From positions 1 to 5,814 of the forward strand of contig JAIOYD010000106.1 of NCBI GenBank assembly GCA_021741285.1: a stretch of 5,814 bases of DNA. Direction: 5' to 3'. A program made the translations under genes and the position numbers. The notes under the pieces are model-generated. The model was not told where the DNA came from and did no database searches. It saw only the letters and a list, made by a program, of their open reading frames with translations. Origin of the DNA: Rickettsiaceae bacterium. Its GTDB lineage: Bacteria; Pseudomonadota; Alphaproteobacteria; Rickettsiales; Rickettsiaceae. Positions 1 to 5,814 of the stretch are shown here, piece after piece (within the stretch, counting starts at the first letter, position 1; every line of letters starts with the position of its first letter).

Positions 1-2
1 CG

Positions 3-1409
3 ATTAATTATAAAAATGTCTTGTATATCAGCCCATCAGGAGATTCTGATTTGGCAATGTACGCCAAGAGGCACATCTATAAGTTAATAAATGATAAAGT
101 TAATATCCTGTGGAAGACTTATAAAATAGACAATTCTATTGATGCAGATAACAAATTTAATAAACTCCTTTCTCAGTATAAACAAAGATTATTGTCTTAT
201 TCAGAAGTGATAATAGATGCAGATCCGCAAAACTGGGATCATATAATTGATCAATTCAAAGTAAAAACAGAAAACAGGATAATTGTAGGAAGAACTTATG
301 ATAATCTTGACACTGTTCCAGATGAACTTGTCGCAAAGATTAATAATAGCTTAGTAAACGTAGTAAGCGTTTCTAGCGAATATAATAAACAGACCCTAAT
401 TGAATTCGGAATCAATAAACCTATTATAGTAGACCAATGCCCAGAAGTGGACTTATGGACCTTTGGAGTAGACTCAAAGACTGAAGGCGTATCGGCAGAA
501 GCATATTTGAACAAGAGCATCTTTAACCAAGGACAAGATGTAAAAATATTGAATCTTCCTTATGACAAAGAAAATTTCTTTTTCAATCCCTGCATATTTT
601 CAAGAAATGAAAACCATTACTTAATGGCAAGACATTCAAAATTAATCAATAATAAACCTTATGAATTTGACAACTCTTTAAAACTCTATCAATTAGATTC
701 AAATTTTGAAATCAAACAACAAATTCCTTTAACAATAAGAGACGAAGTTCAGAACGAGCAATACGAAGACCCTAGAGTTATATTTTTTAAAAACAAATAC
801 TATGTAGGATGCGCTAATTACATAGCCAACAAAGGCGGATATATCCATCAAAAAGTTTTAATATTTGATGAGTATTTTAATCATATAGATAATCTGCATA
901 TTAATTATGATGGCAACGGATCTTTCATAACAAGCAATACAAATCATCAAAAAAACTGGACATGGTTTATCCATGATGATAAACTAATGCTAGAATACAG
1001 GATGAACCCTCATGTAGTCCTAGAAATAGATCACATAAAAGGACAAGTCGTTGCAGAATACAAACACTTTCAAGACATAAGCAAGCTGTGGAAATTTGGC
1101 GAATGTCGCATGGGAAGCAATCCTATTTTAAAGGACGGACATTATCATGGCTTTTTTCATAGCAGCTTACACTGGAAAGGCGCAAAAAGAAGGTACTTCA
1201 TGGGCTATTATAAATTTGAAGCCAAACCACCTTTTAAAATAACCGAGATTTCTGAAAAGCCAATACTATATGGTAACGAAGCAGACGAACGAATGTTAAC
1301 AGATAATAGTCCATTAGTAATTTTTCCATGTGGTGCAATCCAAAAAGACAATCAATTCATTATTAGCTTTGGATTAAACGACGAAAAGACAGGTATTATA
1401 AAAATATGA
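3..1409 (+). CDS. GT-B-like N-terminal half fused to GH130-like beta-propeller (5' partial)
   Basis: The frame is open to the left edge. The first complete codon is at 3, giving 468 visible residues. The opening run V6-LYISPSG-13 resembles the first beta-strand of GT-B glycosyltransferases, so probably only a few residues are missing; the TTG at 21 is unlikely to be the true start. Residues 1 to about 155 look like the acceptor-side half of a GT4-type enzyme, ending near V-SVSSEYNK and CPEVDLW (146-152). No donor-binding half with an EX7E motif follows. From about 180 to the end the protein resembles the five-bladed propeller of GH130 beta-mannoside phosphorylases and hydrolases: EDPR at 255-258, KNW at 317-319, NPHVV at 335-339, MGSNP at 370-374, and IFPCGA (440-445) followed by SFGLND. 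The Asp of the EDPR-type motif is probably the general acid, as I recall for GH130. Substrate and direction of catalysis are unknown. It may instead be a non-catalytic glycan-binding propeller. The stop overlaps the next start as ATGA. Confidence 0.8.
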   Translation: MNYKNVLYISPSGDSDLAMYAKRHIYKLINDKVNILWKTYKIDNSIDADNKFNKLLSQYKQRLLSYSEVIIDADPQNWDHIIDQFKVKTENRIIVGRTYDNLDTVPDELVAKINNSLVNVVSVSSEYNKQTLIEFGINKPIIVDQCPEVDLWTFGVDSKTEGVSAEAYLNKSIFNQGQDVKILNLPYDKENFFFNPCIFSRNENHYLMARHSKLINNKPYEFDNSLKLYQLDSNFEIKQQIPLTIRDEVQNEQYEDPRVIFFKNKYYVGCANYIANKGGYIHQKVLIFDEYFNHIDNLHINYDGNGSFITSNTNHQKNWTWFIHDDKLMLEYRMNPHVVLEIDHIKGQVVAEYKHFQDISKLWKFGECRMGSNPILKDGHYHGFFHSSLHWKGAKRRYFMGYYKFEAKPPFKITEISEKPILYGNEADERMLTDNSPLVIFPCGAIQKDNQFIISFGLNDEKTGIIKI

Positions 1410-2149
1410 TACAAAAAAACATTCATCAAATATGGGTTGGAAATGCAAAGCTCCCTCCTAAGAAAATAATGCAATCATGGGTAAACTATTGTGAAAAATT
1501 TGGCTGGAAATATCATTTGTGGACAGAGAATGAGATAGAGAAGCTAACCCTGCAAAATCCTTCTATTTATCAATATTACAAATCAAAGAATGATTTTCAT
1601 GGGATGTCTGATGTAGCTAGGATAGAAATAGTTAATCAATTTGGAGGGCTGTATTGTGATGTTGATTTTTTTAGTTGGCAGGTAGATATTGAAAAACTTG
1701 TATCAATTAATCATAATATGTTTATTGGCTGTACGGAAAATGGATACCCACACAAAAGCCAAATGCATATGGAATTTAATTATTTTCCCGGCAGAACAGA
1801 TTGCGCTTTCCACTTAGCGAATGGATTTTTTATTGCGCCAAAAGATAATGATATTCTTTCATTCATGCTTCAACAAATGCCATCTTCTTTTTTTAATAAC
1901 AGAAAATATTTTGATGAATCTTTTACAGATTGCGAAGGCAATCCAAGAAGGTTTGGTTCAGCAGATGTAATAGGATGTTTTTTTCTTACTCACTGCGCCA
2001 AGAAGCATCCTTTTGTTTTAATATCTCCAAAATTCATATTTCCCGGCATAAAATACGTTACAGAGCATTGGTATACAGATTTCAGAAAAGAAATCATTTG
2101 TAGCTATATATATAATCACGATGAAAAAATGGTAGAAGGTCTATTGTGA
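1406..2149 (+). CDS. GT32-like DXD glycosyltransferase (Gly_transf_sug family)
   Basis: This 247-residue protein has the hallmarks of the DXD sugar-binding transferases (Pfam Gly_transf_sug, CAZy GT32, GT-A fold). The N-terminal IHQIWVG (6-12) is the family's opening strand. MSDVARIEIVNQFGG (67-81) leads into the metal- and nucleotide-sugar-binding DVD at 85-87. ANGFFIAPKDND (138-149) matches the usual second conserved block. A C-terminal YNH at 236-238 may supply the late His. There is no signal peptide or membrane segment, so it is probably cytosolic or peripheral. The family transfers hexoses or HexNAc from nucleotide sugars, usually with retention; donor and acceptor cannot be read here. 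The ATG overlaps the previous stop by 4 bases (ATGA). Only a weak, distant purine run (about 1388-1393) precedes it, so translational coupling is likely. The length is normal for a compact bacterial or phage member. Confidence 0.87.
   Translation: MIQKNIHQIWVGNAKLPPKKIMQSWVNYCEKFGWKYHLWTENEIEKLTLQNPSIYQYYKSKNDFHGMSDVARIEIVNQFGGLYCDVDFFSWQVDIEKLVSINHNMFIGCTENGYPHKSQMHMEFNYFPGRTDCAFHLANGFFIAPKDNDILSFMLQQMPSSFFNNRKYFDESFTDCEGNPRRFGSADVIGCFFLTHCAKKHPFVLISPKFIFPGIKYVTEHWYTDFRKEIICSYIYNHDEKMVEGLL
2134..2139 (+). promoter_or_regulatory. Shine-Dalgarno site (AGAAGG) for the GTG-initiated GT25-like gene
   Basis: AGAAGG lies 6 bases upstream of the GTG at 2146, inside the end of the preceding gene. 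It is close to the consensus AGGAGG at good spacing. It supports GTG 2146 as the true start, because the next in-frame Met of that gene lies far inside conserved sequence. No other start in the window has so clear a site. Confidence 0.6.
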
Positions 2150-2811
2150 TATTCCCTAAAATTTTTTGTTTAACTTTAAAAGAAACACCAAAAAGAAGAG
2201 AATATGCAGAATCTCATTTTAAAAACCATAATTTAGAAGTAGATTTCTTTGAAGGCATTCATGGTAAAAAATTTGGCCTTTTTACAAAAATACCATACAC
2301 AGACGATGTGCCTAATTGGAGTCCAGACGATGGAACTCCTCATTTTATAAGTCAGGGACATATTGGCTGCATATTATCTCATTATACTCTATGGAAAGCT
2401 ATGCAGTATATGCCATTCGGGGAGTATATAATTTTTGAAGATGATGTAGTCCTGTGCGATAACTTCAAGGAGAAACTAATTCATTATAAATCTCAACTCC
2501 CAGAGGATTGGCAGTATGCATTTATAGGTCACTGTTGCCTATGTTCAGAAGAAGGAAGATCCCATGTGAGCGAAAACATTATACAAACGACAGAACCTCC
2601 AATGTGTACCCATGCTTACATGATTAAAAAATCTGCTTTGCCGCTTCTTATAGAAACCAACAGTTTAGCTTGGTCTCACATCGATATACAAATAAAAAAG
2701 CGAAGCCTTCCAAAGCTAAAATACTATGTAATGATGCCCCCTCTTGCAGATCAAATATCAATAAACGATCCAACAGATATAGCATTTAAATCACTAACCC
2801 AAAATGGATAA
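2146..2811 (+). CDS. GT25-like glycosyltransferase (LPS/LOS glycosyltransferase family)
   Basis: This 221-residue protein matches the GT25 pattern (Pfam Glyco_transf_25), known from lipooligosaccharide galactosyltransferases and collagen galactosyltransferases. The N-terminal IFCLTLKETPKRRE (6-19) corresponds to the family's 'INLD..P.RR' block. GHIGCILSHYTLWKAM (71-86) is the signature 'G.iGC.lSH...W' motif. YIIFEDDVVL (94-103) holds the acidic EDD (98-100) expected to bind metal and nucleotide sugar. MCTHAYMIKKSALPLL (153-168) and a late PPLADQ (198-203) complete the family order. The start is GTG, overlapping the previous TGA by 4 bases (GTGA) and preceded by AGAAGG. The length is slightly short but all blocks are present. 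No signal peptide or membrane segment is seen. The sugar and linkage are not predictable; a beta-galactosyl-type transfer is only the family precedent. It is probably translated as part of the same overlapping operon. Confidence 0.87.
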   Translation: MIFPKIFCLTLKETPKRREYAESHFKNHNLEVDFFEGIHGKKFGLFTKIPYTDDVPNWSPDDGTPHFISQGHIGCILSHYTLWKAMQYMPFGEYIIFEDDVVLCDNFKEKLIHYKSQLPEDWQYAFIGHCCLCSEEGRSHVSENIIQTTEPPMCTHAYMIKKSALPLLIETNSLAWSHIDIQIKKRSLPKLKYYVMMPPLADQISINDPTDIAFKSLTQNG

Positions 2812-3592
2812 AAAATATCATTTTATCTTTGGATTATCAGAGGATTTTAACAAAAAACCTTTTGAGTATTTCCATTATTTGTCTATCAAAAGCTGTTATT
2901 TAACACAAGGCAATCCTAAGATATACATGCATTATCTTTATGAACCTAAAGATAATCAATGGTGGGAAAAGATTAAACAGTTTGTTGAATTGATTAAATA
3001 CGATTCTCTTCCAGATATTGTTTATTATTGTAACGATAAGAAAGTATGGAGAGTAGAACATCAATCCGATATCTTTAGACTACTAGTATTGAAAGAGTAT
3101 GGCGGAGTTTACGCTGATGTAGACACGCTTTTCTATAAACCATTTTTTCCTAACCTAGATAAAGATTTTGTATTAGGAACAGAAGCTATATTCCACATAG
3201 ACTCTAATCAGTGGCAAGTAAATGGTCTTTGCAACGCTTTGATAATTAGTAAAAGAGATTCAAAATTCCTAGACCTATGGTTTGAATCTTATCTATCTGA
3301 CTATGATGACTACGATTGGAATAAAATGTCAGTAAGAAAACCTTTTGAACTTGCTAAAGAAAACCCAGATCTAATACATATAGAACCAGTAGAATCTTTT
3401 CACAAGTATGACTGGAACTTAGATTTTTATTATGAAAATTTAGATAGTGGAGATAGCGGAATTTATAGCAAGCACATGGCTGAATCTAAGGTTTACCATG
3501 TCTTAAAAAGAATATCAAGACAGTCTCTCCTGTCTCAAAATTCGTTGTTTTCTAAAATGTGCAAAGACATTAAAGGTTTATTGGACGAATAG
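2804..3592 (+). CDS. second GT32-like DXD glycosyltransferase
   Basis: This 262-residue protein is another member of the DXD sugar-binding family, clearly divergent from the one at 1406-2149. The core EHQSDIFRLLVLKEYGG (85-101) leads to the DVD metal/nucleotide-sugar motif at 105-107 (YADVDTLF). NGLCNALIISKRDSKFLDLW (140-159) is the second conserved block, typical of members that read 'N..i.a...hp.l...w'. The start of the fold is less canonical: FIFGLSEDF replaces 'IHQIW'. A late YHVLKR (231-236) may carry the terminal active-site His. The family transfers sugars from nucleotide donors; the substrate is unknown. The ATG overlaps the previous gene by 8 bases and has no visible Shine-Dalgarno, so translation probably depends on coupling. 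Its 3' end overlaps the convergent minus-strand gene by 15 bases. No membrane segment or signal peptide is seen. Confidence 0.86.
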   Translation: MDKKYHFIFGLSEDFNKKPFEYFHYLSIKSCYLTQGNPKIYMHYLYEPKDNQWWEKIKQFVELIKYDSLPDIVYYCNDKKVWRVEHQSDIFRLLVLKEYGGVYADVDTLFYKPFFPNLDKDFVLGTEAIFHIDSNQWQVNGLCNALIISKRDSKFLDLWFESYLSDYDDYDWNKMSVRKPFELAKENPDLIHIEPVESFHKYDWNLDFYYENLDSGDSGIYSKHMAESKVYHVLKRISRQSLLSQNSLFSKMCKDIKGLLDE

Positions 3593-4198
3593 CCTTTCAT
3601 AGAGGTTCTTCATTAAGAATTTTCTTTCTAAATTATTTAACACGCAATAGTGATAAAAGAAAGTATTTTCTTTAATATCTTCGACGCGACAATCAAGAAT
3701 AGTATTCTCAGGAAAAGTAGATACGTTTAAATTAAAATGATACAGTAAAGCTTTTAAACAGTTCTGCTCCCACTTCGCGCCATAACCTTTACCAAAAAAA
3801 TCATTATCCTTAACATCTTTTAGGAATAAAAGAGTGTCTATTAATTTATTATTGTATTCATTGTTCTTTATATAGAAATGGCTTGAACAAATTCCATTCC
3901 AGTCTGAACTACACAAGAAAGAACTTTCTTTGCTTATGCTCGCCATGTCTAAAAAAGATTTTTTATTATTTAAAAATAGAGTGTCTATATCGCTCCATAA
4001 GACATAATCATGTTTTAAAAAACAATCCTTCACGGCAAGTAGCTTATTCCAAGCGGGATGAATATTATTATCAAGCACTTGGTCATAGATTTGAATTTCA
4101 AAATTATTGTACTCACAAAATTTTTCAAAAGACTTTATAGCTAAAGGAGCAAAACTTTTAAAATTATCAGTATATAATGTCGTCAGGCAGACTTTCAC
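3578..4198 (-). CDS. GT34-like (GMA12/MNN10-type) glycosyltransferase, GTG start
   Basis: This 206-residue protein reads on the minus strand. Its pattern fits the galactosyl/mannosyltransferase GMA12/MNN10 family (GT34, GT-A fold). The N-terminal strand is KVCLTTLYTD (2-11). HPAWNKLLAVKDCF (47-60) precedes DYVLWSDIDTLFLNN (64-78), where D70-I-D72 is the DXD metal/nucleotide-sugar motif. WEQNCL (143-148) matches the conserved 'EQ' helix, and FYHYC (181-185) is the usual late His block. The start is GTG. An in-frame TAA lies just two codons upstream and the next ATG is beyond the catalytic motif, so the GTG is forced unless a non-standard codon is used. No Shine-Dalgarno precedes it. It is the only minus-strand gene in the window, converging on the previous gene and diverging from the methyltransferase. 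It is shorter than eukaryotic GT34 members, which carry a membrane anchor absent here. The family-level call is moderately sure; the substrate is unknown. Confidence 0.8.
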   Translation of the reverse strand: MKVCLTTLYTDNFKSFAPLAIKSFEKFCEYNNFEIQIYDQVLDNNIHPAWNKLLAVKDCFLKHDYVLWSDIDTLFLNNKKSFLDMASISKESSFLCSSDWNGICSSHFYIKNNEYNNKLIDTLLFLKDVKDNDFFGKGYGAKWEQNCLKALLYHFNLNVSTFPENTILDCRVEDIKENTFFYHYCVLNNLERKFLMKNLYERLFVQ

Positions 4199-4236
4199 AA
4201 TTAATTATATTACGATGTGTAAAATAAGTTAACAAT
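4199..4236. promoter_or_regulatory. 38-base divergent intergenic gap, candidate promoter region
   Basis: This is the only non-coding DNA in the window and separates two divergently read starts, so promoters for both directions may lie here or in the adjoining coding ends. On the minus strand, TTGTTA (4235-4230) and TAATAT (4212-4207) are spaced by 17 bases and each match 4 of 6 sigma70 consensus bases. The implied transcript would begin close to the GTG at 4198, giving a nearly leaderless message. On the plus strand, TAAAAT (4220-4225) is a possible -10 with no convincing -35. In DNA this AT-rich such matches arise easily, so this is tentative. Confidence 0.3.
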
Positions 4237-4842
4237 ATGATAAAATATAGATCAGAACTATCTTCTTTGTTTCAAGAAAAAAATTCTTTAGGAAAAGGCG
4301 TAGAAGTAGGGGTTAGCAAAGGAGAATACGCTAGGACAATACTATCTAAGTATTTGGGCCATTTGTATTTAGTAGATCTTTGGGCAATGCAAGATCCACA
4401 AGAATATGAAGACGTAGCAAACGCCGAAGATCATGAATCTAATATTCATCTTTGCGTTGCAAATTTATCAGAATACCAATCTCGTTATACGATGGTAAGG
4501 AAAAAGTCTCCATTGGCAGCAAATGATTTTGAAAATGAATCTTTAGATTTTATTTATCTTGACGCTAATCTTAAGTATAGTTTTGTTAAATCAGACATAG
4601 AAGCTTGGTTTCCAAAAATTAGGACAGGAGGAATTATATCTGGACATGATTATTTTAATAACTGGGATGACATTACTGATATAGCTCCAAACGGAATAGA
4701 CAAATATGTTTTTAATGCAGAAGGCATTAAATTAGCAGCATTTGGAGTTAATCCAGCAGTAAATGAGTTTTGCGCTCAAAACAATTATAATTTACAAACT
4801 ACTCGCTATGAGTGGTTTGCTTCATGGTATTTTATTAAATGA
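4237..4842 (+). CDS. class I SAM-dependent methyltransferase (Methyltransf_24-like)
   Basis: This 201-residue protein looks like a Rossmann-fold methyltransferase of the Methyltransf_24 type, often found in glycan and natural-product clusters. GKGVEVGVSKGEYA (19-32) is the glycine-rich SAM-binding motif I. LYLVDLW (43-49) ends strand 2 with the acidic residue expected to hold the ribose. SLDFIYLDAN (102-111) is the post-motif strand. TGGIISGHDY (130-139) is the conserved 'GG.i.gHDy' block with its probable metal or catalytic HD. The C-terminal FGVNPAVNEFCAQNNY (169-184) and SWYFIK (196-201) also fit this family. The position usually filled by His in 'DA.H.Y' is Leu112 here (codon CTT, one base from CAT). 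It probably O-methylates a sugar, judging by its glycosyltransferase neighbours, but this is inference. The ATG is the first start after the divergent gap and has no visible Shine-Dalgarno. The stop overlaps the next gene's ATG. Confidence 0.85.
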   Translation: MIKYRSELSSLFQEKNSLGKGVEVGVSKGEYARTILSKYLGHLYLVDLWAMQDPQEYEDVANAEDHESNIHLCVANLSEYQSRYTMVRKKSPLAANDFENESLDFIYLDANLKYSFVKSDIEAWFPKIRTGGIISGHDYFNNWDDITDIAPNGIDKYVFNAEGIKLAAFGVNPAVNEFCAQNNYNLQTTRYEWFASWYFIK

Positions 4843-5814
4843 CTAAATTAAGTGTTTCTACATTTTTTGATTTTGAATCAGGGTATAATACCTTGGTAGA
4901 ATGCATATTAGAAGAACTTCCAAAGTATAATTGCTTAATAAAACCAAGGTCATTTTCTAATGATGCTGGCAGATTTGAAAAATACTTTGAGAATCTTCCT
5001 GTTTTTAAAGAAGATCTTGATTTATTAGTTTTACCGCCATGTAATGAATTAAATTTTTCAAACTTTATCTTTTTTTTAAATCCTAGGAAAGACAGAGTAA
5101 TGCTGACAATGTGGGAAAGCACAAGGATCAACGAGATATTCATTGAACAGATGAACAACATGAAGGCTATTATTGTTCCAAACGAGTGGAATAAGGTTAA
5201 TTTTGAAGCCCAAGGATGCGAAGTCCCTATTCATGTAGTTAAGCTATTCGTTGATACTAGTATATTTAATTATCAGCAGCCTGTAGTTAAGAACGAATTC
5301 GTATTTGGAACCGCGAATAAAGATCCTCGCAAGAGGCTAGAAGACGTAGTAAGGTGTTTCAATAAAGCTTTCTCAGATAAAAAAGACGTTAAACTCAAAA
5401 TCAAAATATCTCCTAAAGAAAGTTACGATAAGACATTCACTGGTAGTAAGATAGAAATCTGCAAAGATTCTTTCACAAGAAATCAATTGAAAGACTGGTA
5501 TTCTGATAATGATTGTTTTGTTTCTTGTGTAAGCGCTGAAGGCTGGGGATTGATGCAGCATGAGAGCATGGCTTGCGGAAGGCCAGTTATTGCTACTAAG
5601 TATGCTGGATTATCTGAGTTCATGACAGAAGAGAATTCATTTTGTATTAATTATAAAGAAGTGCCAGCAGAGGGTTACTGGAAAGCTCCTGCCTCGAAAT
5701 GGTCAAAATACGATGAAGAACATTTGATAGAAACCATGCGCTTCGCCTACAATAATCCAAGCACTGTAGTGGAGAAGGGGCGACTGGCAAGTCAGGACGC
5801 TTGCAAGCTAGATA
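4839..5814 (+). CDS. GT4-family (GT-B fold) glycosyltransferase, 3' partial
   Basis: The frame stays open from ATG 4839 to the window end, giving 325 complete residues and no stop. The N-terminal half contains the 'MWEST.I' segment (91-97) and AIIVPNEWNKVNFEAQG (110-126), the inter-domain region typical of GT4 enzymes. The C-terminal, donor-binding half starts near FVFGTANKDPRKR (154-166). It carries the diagnostic EX7E motif: E234-GWGLMQH-E242, followed by SMACGRPVIATKYAGLSEF (243-261). This is a retaining transferase using a nucleotide sugar such as GDP-Man, UDP-Glc or UDP-GlcNAc; which one cannot be read. Judging by the family's length, only the final helices are missing. The start overlaps the methyltransferase stop by 4 bases (ATGA) and has no Shine-Dalgarno, suggesting coupled translation. 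Its N-half resembles the GT-B-like half of the protein at 3-1409 around the 'S/N-E-Y/W-N-K' segment. No membrane segment is seen. Confidence 0.9.
   Translation, partial: MTKLSVSTFFDFESGYNTLVECILEELPKYNCLIKPRSFSNDAGRFEKYFENLPVFKEDLDLLVLPPCNELNFSNFIFFLNPRKDRVMLTMWESTRINEIFIEQMNNMKAIIVPNEWNKVNFEAQGCEVPIHVVKLFVDTSIFNYQQPVVKNEFVFGTANKDPRKRLEDVVRCFNKAFSDKKDVKLKIKISPKESYDKTFTGSKIEICKDSFTRNQLKDWYSDNDCFVSCVSAEGWGLMQHESMACGRPVIATKYAGLSEFMTEENSFCINYKEVPAEGYWKAPASKWSKYDEEHLIETMRFAYNNPSTVVEKGRLASQDACKLD

Noticed and set aside
16..87. ATG at 16 as a possible first start codon in the window
   Set aside because: It reads in a different frame and stops after about 23 codons. The conserved frame beginning at 3 is open to the edge and carries the real protein.
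296..520. Minus-strand open frame of 74 codons
   Set aside because: It lies antisense within the well-supported fusion gene and shows no recognisable motif.
695..712. Imperfect AT-rich palindrome around GATTCAAATTTTGAAATC
   Set aside because: It is inside coding sequence, imperfect and unsurprising in DNA of this composition. No partner site was seen.
3604..3631. Possible terminator hairpin (TTCTT-CATT-AAGAA followed by T-rich DNA) after the convergent stops
   Set aside because: The stem is only 5 A/T-rich pairs plus two G-U pairs, the T-run is interrupted, and the site lies inside the coding sequence of the minus-strand gene.
3883..4140. Plus-strand open frame of 85 codons
   Set aside because: It is antisense to the GT34-like gene, whose DXD and flanking motifs explain this DNA. 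The product looks like composition noise.
4835..5161. Minus-strand open frame of 108 codons with a hydrophobic start
   Set aside because: It lies antisense to the GT4 gene, which is continuous and motif-rich here. The hydrophobic N-terminus is expected from the reverse complement of charged, AT-rich codons.
5373..5561. Minus-strand open frame of 62 codons
   Set aside because: It is antisense to the donor-binding domain of the GT4 gene and has no recognisable feature.
5799..5808. Ten-base perfect palindrome GCTTGCAAGC near the right edge
   Set aside because: It falls inside the coding frame of the GT4 gene, occurs once, and is short enough to be chance.

Overview
The window is an AT-rich stretch (roughly one third G+C by eye) packed almost edge to edge with seven protein genes. 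Six look like glycan-building or glycan-processing enzymes and one looks like a sugar-type methyltransferase. Four-base and eight-base gene overlaps, GTG start codons, one clear Shine-Dalgarno site and the absence of introns point to a bacterium or a bacteriophage. The sequence does not separate the two: there are no structural phage genes, no tRNAs and no housekeeping genes to anchor it. The content resembles a surface-glycan cassette (O-antigen, capsule or glycoprotein decoration), of the kind found in variable bacterial islands and in some large phages.

Layout. From the left edge to 3592, four plus-strand genes overlap head to tail: a 5'-truncated fusion of a GT-B-like N-terminal half with a GH130-like beta-propeller (3-1409), a DXD-type GT32-like transferase (1406-2149), a GT25-like transferase starting at GTG (2146-2811), and a second GT32-like transferase (2804-3592). 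A minus-strand GT34-like gene (3578-4198) then meets the fourth gene tail to tail with a 15-base overlap. The only non-coding DNA is a 38-base divergent gap (4199-4236). After it the plus strand resumes with a Methyltransf_24-like methyltransferase (4237-4842), overlapped by 4 bases by a GT4 glycosyltransferase (4839 to the window end) that lacks its C-terminus.

How the genes may work together (inference). The transferases come from at least four different folds or families, so each probably adds a different sugar or linkage to one oligosaccharide, and the methyltransferase may cap or modify a sugar. No sugar-nucleotide synthesis, flippase, polymerase or ligase gene is visible, so donors and export would have to come from elsewhere in the genome or from a host. 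The overlapping starts suggest translationally coupled, operon-like expression of 3-3592 and of 4237-5814. The minus-strand gene is separately expressed from the short divergent gap.
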